In this document: one piece after another, positions 1 to 11,391 of the stretch
Position numbering within the stretch: the stretch's first letter is position 1
Layout: the number at the start of each line of letters is the position of its first letter
Assembly: GCA_048013815.1 (NCBI GenBank)
Contig: CM106586.1
Coordinates: forward strand, 18,290,001-18,354,000
Length of the DNA: 64,000 nt
Direction of reading: 5' to 3'
Origin: Setoptus koraiensis
Lineage: Eukaryota > Arthropoda
Position numbers and translations under genes: made by a program
Notes under the pieces: generated by a model
What the model was told of the DNA's origin: nothing
The model's database searches: none
Seen by the model: only the letters and a program-made list of their open reading frames with translations

Positions 1-48
1 TTTGCGCCACCGACTTTGTGACTTTGTGTTGCTGACTTCGCGTTGCTG

Positions 49-132
49 ACTCGAAGTAACGGACTCGACGTAACGGACTCGACGTAACGGACTCGGCGCA
101 ACGGACTCGGCGCAACTGACTCGGTGTCGCCA
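49..132. repeat. 14-base tandem repeat, 6 copies
   Basis: Six consecutive 14-base units related to ACTCGACGTAACGG are visible. The middle copies are nearly identical and the outer ones diverge, as expected for local slippage duplication. Confidence 0.9.
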
Positions 133-183
133 ACTGCACAACTGGCTGCGCCAAGCTGCGCCACAGCAAGTTGTGCAGTTGGC
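129..183. repeat. perfect 15-bp inverted repeat (hairpin)
   Basis: Bases 129-143 (GCCAACTGCACAACT) are the exact reverse complement of 169-183, with a 25-base spacer. It directly follows the 14-base tandem array. Confidence 0.85.
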
Positions 184-271
184 AGTTATGTAACAACTGC
201 ATGTTGCCGCAATTGTTGCATAACAATATAACGGTTATGTATATGAGGCCACAAGCAGCGATCGATATTAC

Positions 272-311
272 ATCATAGTATCATGTATCATAGTATCATG
301 TATCATAGTAT
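272..311. repeat. 15-base tandem repeat, 2.7 copies
   Basis: Two exact units of ATCATAGTATCATGT are followed by a partial third. Confidence 0.9.
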
Positions 312-423
312 AGATATATATAGATGGATTTAAATTGACACTGCTCGTCAGTGGCCAGTGTGTGCGTCTGACAAGAATAATAATAAGCAGTGAGCGTCTT
401 GTCGGCTGCTTGTGTTTTTGGCC

Positions 424-487
424 CATCGTCTCATTGCGTCATCGTCTCATTGCATCATCGTCTCATTGCATCATCGTCTCATTGCAT
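424..487. repeat. 16-base tandem repeat, 4 copies
   Basis: Four units of CATCGTCTCATTGCAT; only the first differs, by one base. Confidence 0.9.
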
Positions 488-524
488 CATGGTCGCTGCA
501 TATGGATACTGCATATAAAGGCAT

Positions 525-592
525 GGATATGGCGTGGATATGGCGTGGATATGGCGTGGATGTGGCGTGGATGTGGCGTGGATATGGGCCAG
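525..592. repeat. 12-base tandem repeat, about 5.5 copies
   Basis: Units of GGATATGGCGTG, two of them with GGATGTGGCGTG. The 12-base period keeps a frame open, so the array creates artificial Trp/Gly/Met-rich open frames. Confidence 0.9.
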
Positions 593-901
593 AGTGCGGC
601 GCAGAGAGCCGACGGCAGCCAGTTTGCGCTCGAAGCTAGGTGGCCCGAGACAGGTTATTATTGGTGCAGCGGGCAGCGGGCGGCAAGCGGCAAGCAGCCC
701 GAAGCCTGCAACAGGTACACAGGTAACTCACCATCAATCATCGGTGCGGAGGGGCATCCACGGCGCAAAGTAGAAGTAAAACTAGACTTTTGAACAAACC
801 TGACGAGTGCTGTTTTGCTGGTCGGTATCGCAGCGACGACACGGCCGCGGACAAACAGATAGCCGGCTCGCGAGATATCCAGCCGAAGAGATAGTCTCAC
901 T

Positions 902-970
902 GGCCGGCCGAAGAGACGCTGAGATGGCCGGCCGAAGAGACGCTGAGATTGCCGGCCGAAGAGATGCGAC
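902..970. repeat. 24-base tandem repeat, about 3 copies
   Basis: Two identical 24-base units beginning GGCCGGCCGAAGAGACGC and a diverged third. Confidence 0.9.
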
Positions 971-2590
971 AGTGCGCAGAGACGCACAGGCGAGGGCAGA
1001 GATGATAAAACGAATTCGAGATAAAACGAAACGAAACGACACAGGGGCCATCACAGAGATAACGGTCGCATCAATTCGGAGACACACAGCCGATGGCTGG
1101 GCTGGCTTAATTAGCGAGCGCCTGTAATAAGCATGCTAATGGGTAATGCGCAAATGAAACATGCAACATTACGATGGCATGTATGTTAATTAGCGAGCGA
1201 GCCGCTTGTTGCTGTCGGTGTGTGTGTGTTATCATACAGTGTAAAGATTGCGTCAGTTGTTGCGATTACGTCAGTTGCCCCTGTTGTTGTACTACAACAG
1301 TTGTAGAGAGTGTGTGTGTGTGTAATTAAGCGGCACATTGCAACACTAATCAGGATTTGCTTGTTGTCAGCTGGAAGTGCGCTCTGATTTATTAATGAAA
1401 CCTCCATTAGCGCGATCTCTCACGACTATTACGAGGCCACCGGTCAGCCGACTGGCCGGCCGTTGGCCAACTGCCCGCTGCCCGCTGCCCGCTGCTCACT
1501 GCTCACTGCCACCGAGCGGCCACCGAGCGGCCACAACACGCCGACAGGTGAGCGGATCCGTCTGATCTGGATCAATTCACAGCTGATATCAGGCCAATTG
1601 TGAGCGTTCACAGGCCGCCAGCGAAAGTGCGCATGCCATCGGATGTTTGTTTGCAAAGAAGAGCCGACTTGGCGTGCCGAGGGCCCGGGGCTCAACGGAC
1701 AACACCCAGGCTCACCTTTGCTGTGACTCACGGCCTGACAACGCTCGAGCCCAATGGAAGGCGCTCGAGCTGCTCGCTGAACGCAAGGCGAGCGTCCGAG
1801 GCGAATTATCAGAGTTATCAGAGGCGAACTGTCAGATGATCCGACAAAAGGCAAATACTGGCAAGTCAAACAGCGGCCGATACGAGCAGCCAACGGCGTG
1901 GACAATGGTCAATCGCCAGTGGCCAGCCGTTACACGTTGCATGTTTGTGTCAGAGCGAGTGCTGGCGTCGGACAGGTGCGACAACAGTTGGCTACCTGTT
2001 GTTGTTGTCGTCGCTGTTGTCGGTGTCGCCGTTGTTGTGTGTCTATGTTGCTGTTTGTCGTTGTTGTTGTTGTTGTTTGTCGTTGTTGATTTGCATCTAT
2101 TGAGAGCACGAACTAACTGGCCGCTACCGTGCAGTGCGCTGTCTCGGTCACGAAATAATCACACACTCGCACTCACTGTTACATTGCAGCCGAGCTAAAC
2201 TGAACCCGGCCGAACCCGGCCAGCGCACACAAGCCCACCAAAGCAACGCTGACCAAACGAAAACGGACCGAACCAACACTGACCAAGCGAACGCTGACCA
2301 AGCGAACGCTGGCCAGGCCAAGTGTGCGTGCCAGCGAAAATCGATTGATTTGGCAAGCTCATGAGCGCGCTCGCTGTGTCCGGTGTGACAACTTTCTCGC
2401 TGCGGCTCCGATGGGCAGCGCCTGCCTTTTTGGGCCTGACGCTGGCCGGCGCCGGCCAGCATCGCCCAACGTTGCCCGATATCGCCTAATGTCGGCCGAA
2501 ATCGGCCGAAATCGACTGATATCTCCGGTCCGCGCTCGTCGGCCTAATGTCGCCGATGTTGCGATATCGGGCCGGCGAGCGCAGAATGGC

Positions 2591-2660
2591 CAGACCCGAG
2601 CGGCGAGACCCGAGCAGCCAGACCCGAGCGGCCAGACCCGAGCGGCCAGAGCCGAGCCGC
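2591..2660. repeat. 14-base tandem repeat, 5 copies
   Basis: Five units of CAGACCCGAGCGGC with a few substitutions, inside a broader GC-rich stretch of similar short motifs. Confidence 0.9.
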
Positions 2661-3669
2661 CAGAGCGACAGACGCGGGCCAGCAAGCGAAAGGCCAAATA
2701 TGAAAATAACGGGCGAGCGCAAAATGACGGGCGAGCGAAAGTAACGGGCGAGCGAAAATGACAGGCTTGCGAGCCAACAGCAAACGAGCGCCAGACGGTG
2801 GTTGCTGTGGCTGTTATCTCGCTGCCGAAATCGTGCACCGTCGTCGGCTGACCGCTCGTCCATGGACATGTCAATATTTGGTCTGCGCTCGGCCGTTGCT
2901 CGGTTTGGCGCTCGGCCGGCCGCTCGGCTCGGCGCTGGCTCGGCGCTGGCTCGACCGCATCAAACGATGTCGACCGGGTCAGGCGCCGAATGAGAGCATA
3001 GTCCACGGCTGACCCAACGGCAAAAACACGAGCTCGCCGGACAACAGAAACATGACGATGCGGTCACTCATCAATCAACTCGTTGGTCGTGGATGGTCGC
3101 TGGCGAGTGGCAAGTGGCGAGTCGCCGAGTGGTGACCAATAAACAAACACCGGACAAACTTGTGAAACTTGTCGGTATGTCCATTGAATGGCACGCACCG
3201 AGAAACGGTGGCGCCGCCGCAGCCATTCAATGGAATTTCCATTATTGTCGAGTCTCTATTTGAATAATAATTTGGCCCGTTGCGCCACACCAAACGCCAA
3301 ATAGCGAGAGAGCACAATGGCGGCGTTGCGCGAACGCTAAATGGCCGCGTCGCTCGGTCCGAGACTCTCGGAGCGGCATTGTGGGCGCGTTTGCGCAAGC
3401 GGCCACCATTAGCCATTGGCCAATGGCCGTTTAAACGCAAATGCAACTCAAATGGCGCCATCACTTGATGCAGATCTAATCTCATTGTTCGCGATATTTA
3501 TTCACGAGCGCCGCTCGCTCGCCAATTTGCCGATTCGGCCAACTTTTTGGCCCGCTTGCCCACTCTGGCAGCTCTGGCAACTTTGCCGACTCTGGCAACC
3601 GTTGCGTCGCTTCGCAATGTTGGTGTCCGGCAGACGGAAACGGGTCACCAACTGAGACAAAAGAGTCGC

Positions 3670-3800
3670 GCGCAACACCGCAGCGCCACCAGCAACAACA
3701 GCAACATTGGCAAGACAGCAACAACAACGTTGGCAAGACAGCAGCAGCAACAACAACAGCACAAACAACACAAACAGCGCCAACAACCGAGCAAACAACA
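3670..3800. repeat. CAA/CAG array with embedded GGCAAGACAGC motif
   Basis: An imperfect CAA/CAG array is interrupted by two copies of a 15-base unit CATTGGCAAGACAGC (3705-3719; variant at 3728-3742). The exact reverse complement of the first unit occurs at 4229-4243, in the opposite-strand array described next. Confidence 0.8.
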
Positions 3801-4159
3801 CAAACAGCGGCGATGGTCAAGATGGCAACTGGCTGGCATCAAATGTGATCGCTGATGTGATTTGAATCTCAATCTAGTTACCTGGCCAGTTAGCCGGTCA
3901 GTCAGTGGGCATCGCCGACTGTTGTGTGTTGTGCAACGGCCAGCGTCAGACTGAACTTGCGTCACTAGAGGCACCAAAACTAAAACTGAAACAGAAACAG
4001 AGAGAGAGAGTGCAATCTATTTTTAGTTTTTATTTGGCCGCTCTTTCCGACTTGCGCCGCCATTTAATCGATTATATCGTATGACGCAACTGGTGCCCTC
4101 ACTAGCTCACTAACTCGCTCGCTCGCTCGCTCACTCTGTCGCCGTTGCTACCTGGTCGC

Positions 4160-4290
4160 TGTCTAACTGTCTCGCCGGTTTGTTGTTGCTGTGGTTGCTG
4201 CTGTCGCTGTCTCGCCAGCGTTGTTGTCGCTGTCTTGCCAATGTTGCTGTCTCGCCAATGTTGCTGTCTCGCCAATGTCTTGCCGTTGGT
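4160..4290. repeat. TTG/CTG array, inverted partner of the 3.7-kb array
   Basis: Contains several copies of GTTGCTGTCTCGCCAA and GCTGTCTTGCCAATG. The copy at 4229-4243 is the exact reverse complement of 3705-3719. The two arrays therefore form an imperfect inverted pair about 0.5 kb apart. Confidence 0.75.
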
Positions 4291-4621
4291 GCCTGTGGTG
4301 TGCGTAAGGACGTCACAGGCGCGCACAGCTCACGACAGCAACAAACGCAACTCTGCATCAAATGGATGTTGCACTTGTTACGCAACTAAACAATGTTGAC
4401 CGGCCAAATGGTTGCCGTTGCACAGGCCGGCCGACAGCAAGCGTCGTTTGGATGTTGTTGTTGCTGTAACGAGCCTAACAAGTGTAGCAACGAGATGGAA
4501 CGCGATGATTAATTGTTATTGTTCCTCTGGACGCGACGTAACAGCAACAGCGCGCTCACTCTGGCCATAAATCGCATAATTGTTGTTGTTTACCGTTATA
4601 ACTGGCTCAATATATTACGCA

Positions 4622-4715
4622 ACATGTCGTTGTTGGCGCTGTTGTTGTTGTCGTTGTTGGCGCTGTTGTTGTTGTCGTTGTTGTTGGCGTTGTTGTTGGC
4701 GTTGTTGCTGGCGTC
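4622..4715. repeat. TTG/GCG interrupted trinucleotide array
   Basis: A run of TTG codon-like triplets with regularly spaced GCG and GTCG interruptions, giving an approximate 24-base higher-order unit. It translates to a Leu/Ala run that mimics a membrane segment but belongs to no recognisable gene. Confidence 0.8.
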
Positions 4716-5226
4716 GGTCCTGCAACAACGATTCGATTCGGCTCGACTCAAATCGATTGGATTAGATTAGATTGTTCGTTGGTCAGCGAGCGTCGCCCTT
4801 ATCGCCGGGCCTGTTTTGTGTGCCGTTTCAAATCAGTTGCGTCAGTGGCGCCGGTCGCGACGGTCGCGTCTTGTGCGTCGGCCGCGGCCGCGGCTCGTAT
4901 CTGGTCAATTAATCAGTTTGATTGAGTGTATAGGTATGTCCAATTGTGTTGCTGGCCAACGCAAGGTGCTCATGACTCACAAATCATATCTCTTGTTGTT
5001 GTTGTTGTCGAGCTCGTTGGCCGGTACTGCTCGCCACTTGTGCAACTCACAGGCGATGGCGCAACAATTGTTGGCCTAACCAACTGTTGTACCACCACAG
5101 CGTCGTTATGTAACACTTGCAGCGTCGTTAATATTATTATGTAATATTGGTATTACGCTAATATTACGCCGATATTATTAGCTGTTGGCAAGCCGTCGCT
5201 GTTGCCATCATAATCGTACTCGGCAT

Positions 5227-5340
5227 GTGAGTTTGCGAGCTGGCGAGTTTGTCAGTTTGAGAGTTTGTGAGCTCGCGAGTTTGTCAGTTTGAGAGTTTGC
5301 GAGCTGGCGAGTTTGTCAGTTTGAGAGTTTGTGAGCTCGT
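5227..5340. repeat. 32-base tandem repeat, about 3.5 copies
   Basis: Units of about 32 bases built on GAGAGTTTGCGAGCTGGCGA followed by GTTTGTCAGTTT. GCGAGCTGGCGAG and GTGAGCTCGCGAG versions alternate, so the true period may be 64 bases. Confidence 0.85.
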
Positions 5341-6322
5341 GAGCCCGAGAGCCCGAGAGATTGCGCCTGATGCAAGCGGGCGAACAGCGGCCAAGTTTAA
5401 TTATAATTATTGAAATTAAAATAGCAAAAAGAAAAAATGATTTAAATCTGGCCGCTCTCGATTGGCCGGTCATTAGGGCCAACAAACAGTTGTTGTAGTG
5501 AGTAATGGCTGTACATTGACCGGTCGTCATTTGTCGCGCGCCTCTCAAACACAGTGTGTGTGTGTGTGTGCCAATGGCAAGTGCAATTGCGCTGCTAATT
5601 TGTTTCGCACTGTCCGCGCAACAAGCTCACCAGCCAGTGATTTAATGGGATATTTACACACGTTTTAAGCACACGATTTGCACCGCCAGCATGTTTACAC
5701 CAGCATGTAGTAGCCGCGATTATTGTTATGTAACGCCAAATAACGTTCACACTGTGCATTGTTGCACCTTGGCTAGTCATAGTGACTGCACACTGAACTA
5801 TTGCTGACTGAACTATTGAATTTGCGCTGGCCCGAGCCGAGCCAAAGTCAATTGAGGAATAAATATTATTTGCGATTATTTGGATTCGCGCACACAATCC
5901 CCATTGTGAGATTCATTCACCATTGCACTTCGCAATTTGTCAGTCGGTACGGCCAACAGTGAAAGCGACAAGTGAAATGTATCTCGCGCCACTAATAAAC
6001 GCGTTCGCGTTGAATCGCGCTCGATCGACAAATTGATTGAATTGATTTGCTCACTATTAATTTAATGGACTGCAATTGGCATTGCGTAACCAGTGTTCGT
6101 GAGAACGCAAACATCAATTTGTCGGACAGTTAACAGGTAGCCGGTCAACACTGGCCAAGTGGCGCAGCCGCCAGTAGGAAAATGAAAATTGATAATTGAA
6201 TTCTCAATTGGTCATTTGGCAATTCTCGGCTCGGCTCGGACTGGCCGTCGATTGTAAATCGCGTTCGACACATCGCTCAAGGTCATTCGTGGCTGTTGTT
6301 GTTCTCGCTGCTGACCGGTCTC

Positions 6323-6413
6323 ACACAGCAACAGCGGCAACAACATCAGCAACAACATCAGCAACAACATCAGCAACAACAGCAGCAACAACAGCAGCAA
6401 CAACAACTGAACT
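6323..6413. repeat. CAG/CAA microsatellite
   Basis: A mixed CAA/CAG/CATCAG array of about 90 bases. It has no linked coding evidence. Confidence 0.9.
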
Positions 6414-6600
6414 GCTAATTGTATACAAATTGGGTGGATAATTGGCCGAATTGGACGGTCGACGCACTCAGATATTCGCACATCTGACGTTGCACAGCCA
6501 ACGAAGGCCCAGGCTGCATCTACCGCCGTCCTGGTTCCAGCTGATTGATTTGATTTGACTCGATCGATGATGCAACTCACAATGTATGCAAATTAGTCGA

Positions 6601-6705
6601 CTGTTGTTGTTGTTGTTGTTGCTGTTGCTGCTGCTGTTGTTGCTGCTGTTGCTGCTGTTGCTGCTGTTGCTGCTGTTGCTGCTGTTGCTGTTGTTGTTGT
6701 TGCCA
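6601..6705. repeat. long TTG/CTG microsatellite (polyQ-like on minus strand)
   Basis: About 105 bases of uninterrupted TTG/CTG triplets, many in the pattern TTGCTGCTG. One plus frame reads as about 35 Leu codons, so open frames here are artefacts of the repeat. Confidence 0.92.
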
Positions 6706-7230
6706 CCTGGCGGGCTCGCCAGACAGCAACAACAATTAGCCGATTGGACCGTCAGTTTGCACCGTTTCGTCTCTCGGATGTACGCCAACACACACACACA
6801 CACATGTTATATAATACATATTATATAATACATAATATATCGTACAGGTGTACGATGCGTTGGAACAGGTAACAACAATGCCCATTCGTCTGTCTGTGAT
6901 CTGATGCGCCGCATCGAGCCCCCTAGACAGTTGTTTATATGCGGCAAATTGTTGTTACGCAAGAGTCGTCTAGTCGTTTAAAAGTTGGTCGCTATGATGG
7001 TGTCTTCACTTGAACGAAACACATGAACACACACAGCCGACACTCGTTGGCCAATAATAATAATAATAGTAATAAGCATAGTAATAGTTATAATAATAAT
7101 AATGGCGGTTGAGGGGATGCTAGTGGCAATTATCGATTGTTATATAATCTTATGTTATTTCTTATGTAACATTGACAGACATATGTTACTGCATGCGACT
7201 CACTGTGTATGTGTTAACAGTGCAACCTGT

Positions 7231-7290
7231 TAACAACGACAGCAACAGCAACAACAACAGCAACAACGACAGCAACAACAACAACAGCAA
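7231..7290. repeat. CAACAG/CGACAG array
   Basis: A short CAA/CAG array with CGACAG interruptions, about 630 bases upstream of the cytochrome b561 start codon. Confidence 0.85.
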
Positions 7291-7629
7291 CAAGTGTGCT
7301 GCATGCGCATATGGATACTTCCCACTGTTTCATTGGTTGTGAGTTGAGTTATTTCTCTCGTTATTGAGAGAGACACTTGTTAAACTTTTTGGCCAAATCA
7401 GTTAAGCGCAGAGGAAGAAAAAGAAGACCGATAGCGGTCGTTGGCGCTGTTGTTGCTGTCTCGCTAAAATTGTTTCCTCGCGTGTGTACGCCGATTTGCG
7501 CTAACGATACTGTATACGATACCTGATTTACACGACAACAACAACAACAGCAGCAGCAGCAACAACTCGCGATAAACTCATACCACCCCCAAAGAGTAAA
7601 ATAGCAGTGCAACCTTACCTGTTGCCTGT

Positions 7630-7654
7630 GATCACTTATCACCGATAAGTGATC
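7630..7654. promoter_or_regulatory. 11-bp palindrome containing inverted GATA sites
   Basis: GATCACTTATC (7630-7640) and GATAAGTGATC (7644-7654) are perfect reverse complements with a 3-base spacer. The inner part is TTATC-ACC-GATAA, i.e. two head-on GATA motifs. It lies about 260 bases before the cytochrome b561 start codon. A role as a GATA-factor site is inference. Confidence 0.4.
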
Positions 7655-7915
7655 CAGTTGGCGGCTGCACGGAAATCAGCGAGTGTCAGTGACAGAAAAA
7701 CCTTACGTAACCATAACATACACCATGTGACAGCGACTAGTGACTAATTATTTATTTATATCATCACTATTACCATTTTGCAATGTATCACTGATTCTGA
7801 TCAATTATGTATCATCATCAACAACAACAACAACAACAACAGCAGGATCAAAAACAAAATCGTCGGCCTGGGTCATCATCAGGCGTCCAACATTTACAGA
7901 GATCATCAGCATTAT

Positions 7916-9668
7916 ATGGAATCGGCTGCCATCACCAAATTGGGTGTTCAGCCGCATCATTCGTCTCCGTCCACGTCAAGCATTCAAACGCCGCCAGGTT
8001 CTAGCGGTAAACACGGCAGCACAGGTAGCAGTAGCGACGGCGACCATCATAATCATCATCACCATCACAATACCCATCACACTCTCATGAATGCTCATCA
8101 AGTGTCACAACAGCAACAACAACAACAACAACAGCACCAGCATCATTCATCCAGTGCTAGACAACGTTCAGCAAACGTGCTCAAATCGGTCGGTGTTGGC
8201 GTCGTAGGCGTAGGCGTTGGCAAGACCGCTGGCTATCTAAATGTCAACAACAGTGATGACCAGAGTAGCGGCCTAACAACAACAACCATGACAAACTCTA
8301 TTAATAAGCATCCATTTAGTAATCATCACGGCAGCAATAGTAGCCAACACAATGGCTCTAATAACAATTGTGGGGGCAGATTTCTATTAGGTGTATTGTT
8401 TACTATTGCAGAATTATTATTATTTAGTTGCGTCACTATTTGGCTGTATTGGTCTTATCAGCACGATGATGGTTTAGCTTGGAATCAGGATAGAAAGCAA
8501 CAGTTTAATTTGCATGCCGCTCTCATGTTATTTGGTTTTGTATTCTTAAATGGTCAAGCGATGCTAGTGTACAGATCGTTTCAATGTTGCAACAAGATAT
8601 ACACAAAAATATTGCACACCATATTGTTTGTATTGTCAACATCGGCCATTAGTTTAGGCGTCATATTGGCCTATAGTGCCCAGGAGAATGTTGGCATTGG
8701 CAACAAGCCCATAATGCACTTCTATTCGCTGCACGCTTGGATAGGCCTGGTAACGGTGGGCCTGTTTGTTTTTCAGGTGAGTGTCTCTGGTCTTGCCATC
8801 CGTCTGGCCGTTGGTCTGGCCGCCGACCAACTGGCTCAACGTCTGAATGAAAGTCCACTTTTTATAATTCAATTCCTGTATATCTCTTGCTCGCTCGCTC
8901 GCTCGCTCTTTCCTTCTCGATATGTTAAACTTTCTATCGACTGATTCAACAACAACTGTTATGCATAATGTATTCCGCTAATTAACGAACCCTGTGTGTG
9001 TCTCCAATGTCCAATGGCAGTTTGTTTTTGGTTTCACCTCGTTCCTCATACTATTGTGCTGCGACCGGGCCACCTCCAGATTTAGGGCCGCCTTGTTGCC
9101 TATACACAGAACATTCGGACTTATCATATTCAGGTAATAAAAACCCGCCAACCGGCCAAATGCCACTGCCAAACAATATAATAATAATAATAACAACTTG
9201 AAATATAATAACTTTATTGTTCCTCTCACCTTCTGTCTCTCGAACTAATCCCATTCTCGGCACAGTTTGGCCGTATCAACCAGTCTAACTGGACTCTTGC
9301 AGACAGCTCGTTCTCGTTTGAGGTAAGTGAAAAACAATCAACGGCACAGTTGAATATTATCTCTTTGCGGGTCAATCTGTACAGAAAGGATTAACAGTAT
9401 CATCGGGCACTAAAACTTTATTTATCATTATATTATAATATCATTCATTGCATTATTTCGCTTTTGCTTTCATTATCATCATACTCACAGCTCGAAACTG
9501 GGCAAGATCGACTATCACGAATTATCCGAGGCCGGATTACTAATTAACGCCATTGGTGTCTGTCTAATTGGATTGGCTATTCTCATACCGTACATCATAA
9601 GAAATTCGCCAAACAAGAGAGTGAAAAGTGATAGGCTGAGATTATCACAATTGGACATGAGGATATAA
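7916..9668 (+). CDS. cytochrome b561, ascorbate-dependent ferric reductase type
   Basis: Transmembrane electron-transfer protein. In this family, ascorbate on one side of the membrane reduces monodehydroascorbate or ferric iron on the other through two b haems. Exons read 7916-8776, 9021-9133, 9266-9322 and 9491-9668, with GT-AG introns and matching phases, giving 402 residues. Six helices can be followed from about residue 155 to near the C-terminus. The four expected haem histidines are visible: H200 in LHAAL (helix 2), H234 in KILHTIL (helix 3), H273 in SLHAW (helix 4) and H316 in LPIHRTFG (helix 5). The start is the first in-frame ATG; upstream the frame is open but has only a TTG. Unusual is an N-terminal tail of about 150 residues rich in His, Gln, Ser and Asn, absent from typical family members of about 220-290 residues. 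AATAAA starts on the base after the stop codon. Confidence 0.9.
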
Positions 9669-9674
9669 AATAAA
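9669..9674 (+). terminator. AATAAA poly(A) signal of cytochrome b561
   Basis: AATAAA directly abuts the TAA stop. A further AATAAA is at 9909-9914 and may be the main signal. Confidence 0.4.
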
Positions 9675-11391
9675 ACAGCTCGTATGTGTTTCATTTGTTG
9701 ATAAACAAAGCAAAAGAGATAATATGCATATATATGGAGAATACCAACACCAACAACAACAATAGCAGAGAAAACAGTATTGGTTGTGCAAATAATCTTC
9801 ATCTTTTTTTTGTTCGCCGCTCCTAGTTCCTCTATATACAAATGTATAAGTATAATGTCTAACCGGGCGAAATCTGGTATTAATGAATTAAGAGATAAAC
9901 AATATTAAAATAAATACTCACAAGCGCTACACGCTAGCTAACAACAGACATATCTTTCGTGCTACCCATCGAGACAAACGTATATTTGACAGACGTATAC
10001 CTAGGTGTATCAAGAGTACGGAGCCGGGATAAGTTAATAAGCTTGCCAAGTGGACATGTGACCTATGGCAGATCACCCTCATTTATCAGCTCTCACACGT
10101 GCGAGATATTGTCTGATACGTGATCGGTGTTGATTGGGATGCTGATAAATGTACAAGTGTATCGTAGTAGACCAGACAGCAAATCTGTTGCAACTGTTGA
10201 TTGTTCGCTACGTGGCCCTGGCGAAATCTAAACTAGAAACGCAGGTTAGATTTTGCCAACACACGTTACGATTGGTAATAGAAATTGTCATTACTGTACC
10301 TTGGGCGACCACCTGACCATGCTAATTTTGGCTAAACTAATTATATAATGTATAACTACATACATAATCGGTCCGACTAACAATCACACCATTGAGACCA
10401 TTGGATTGTTCGAAAATAGCGCCTTACCGGACTTGTGATGCGTCGAATTGTCGAGAGGTGGCACTACATTACATTTTTGCACGAGCGTCAGTTTCTCATG
10501 ACTAGAGCCTAGGTGTGTGCGTTAGAAAATATCTGTGTGTGTGCGTGTGTGTGTGTTTCTGACATGGCTAACAAAAATTTGTGTGCGTGTGCTGCGGAGA
10601 ACGTTAACATAACTGGTACATGTTTTATCGCGCGGGTGTTTATAGAACACACACACATGTTATAGTGTTGGCAAGTTTGTTAAGAGGGCGCTGTGTGCGC
10701 TGACAATTGTAGAACGCTGTGAGCGGCGTTGGCAGCAATGCGTGTACAAACACACTGAAAGCAACAGTTTATGTGGCCGGTCAGTAATGCATGCTGGCAT
10801 TGACGTGTACCATTGTTGTGTTTTGCGCGCCTTCTACAGTATATTTTGTGCACTTCACACTCTGGATGCAACAGTATCATCAATCGGCTCACAGACACTA
10901 TACATGGTGTTGAAAGAATTTTCTTTGGACATGAATGAATCTATAATCGTTCTATTCCATGTCCGTATACCGGCAAGTGTTCAGTGTTAAGTGGAAAGAG
11001 GAGGCGAAAGGAACAGCCCGATGAGATTCGTCAAGGAATATCCAACCAAAATCTATTAACTATTATTTTTGTTTTGTATATATAGTATTATATTTATTAT
11101 CATTATTATTATATTTTCACTGGTATTATTATACCCCCTAAGGCCATTATTATCATTCTTAATATTACTATTATTTAGACACATCACTCCAGGTATATGT
11201 ATACATATTTTTTTGTATATATATACAGTTACTTATGTGTGTATCCCACATACATATACATATAAAATTATTATTTAGATTACAACACTATCGCTATACT
11301 CATATGTACATATTTATATAGAATTACCAACACCAACAATATATAATAATACATGTATAGTCACCATAATTAGTCAAAACAAGCACGGATT
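9675..11391. other. intergenic, AT-rich
   Basis: A gap between two plus-strand genes, containing CA/TG dinucleotide stretches (about 10.52-10.66 kb) and AT-rich low complexity from 11.06 to 11.38 kb. It presumably holds the 3' UTR of cytochrome b561 and the promoter of the zinc-finger gene. No gene seen. Confidence 0.6.

Larger units (their letters stand above)
1..7915. other. gene-free repeat-rich region upstream of cytochrome b561
   Basis: No gene is supportable here. Open frames up to about 200 codons exist on both strands, but they consist of low-complexity Cys/Leu/Val/Arg/Gln translations of repeats, overlap each other antisense, and lack domains. The DNA is GC-rich with short tandem duplications and CAA/CAG or TTG/CTG trinucleotide arrays. 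The clearest repeats are listed separately. The last part, from roughly 6.8 kb, becomes AT-richer and should contain the promoter and 5' UTR of the cytochrome b561 gene. Confidence 0.75.

Noticed and set aside
5227-5340. Regularly spaced repeats that could suggest a CRISPR-like array
   Set aside because: Contiguous tandem repeats with no unique spacers, in a eukaryotic genome with introns.
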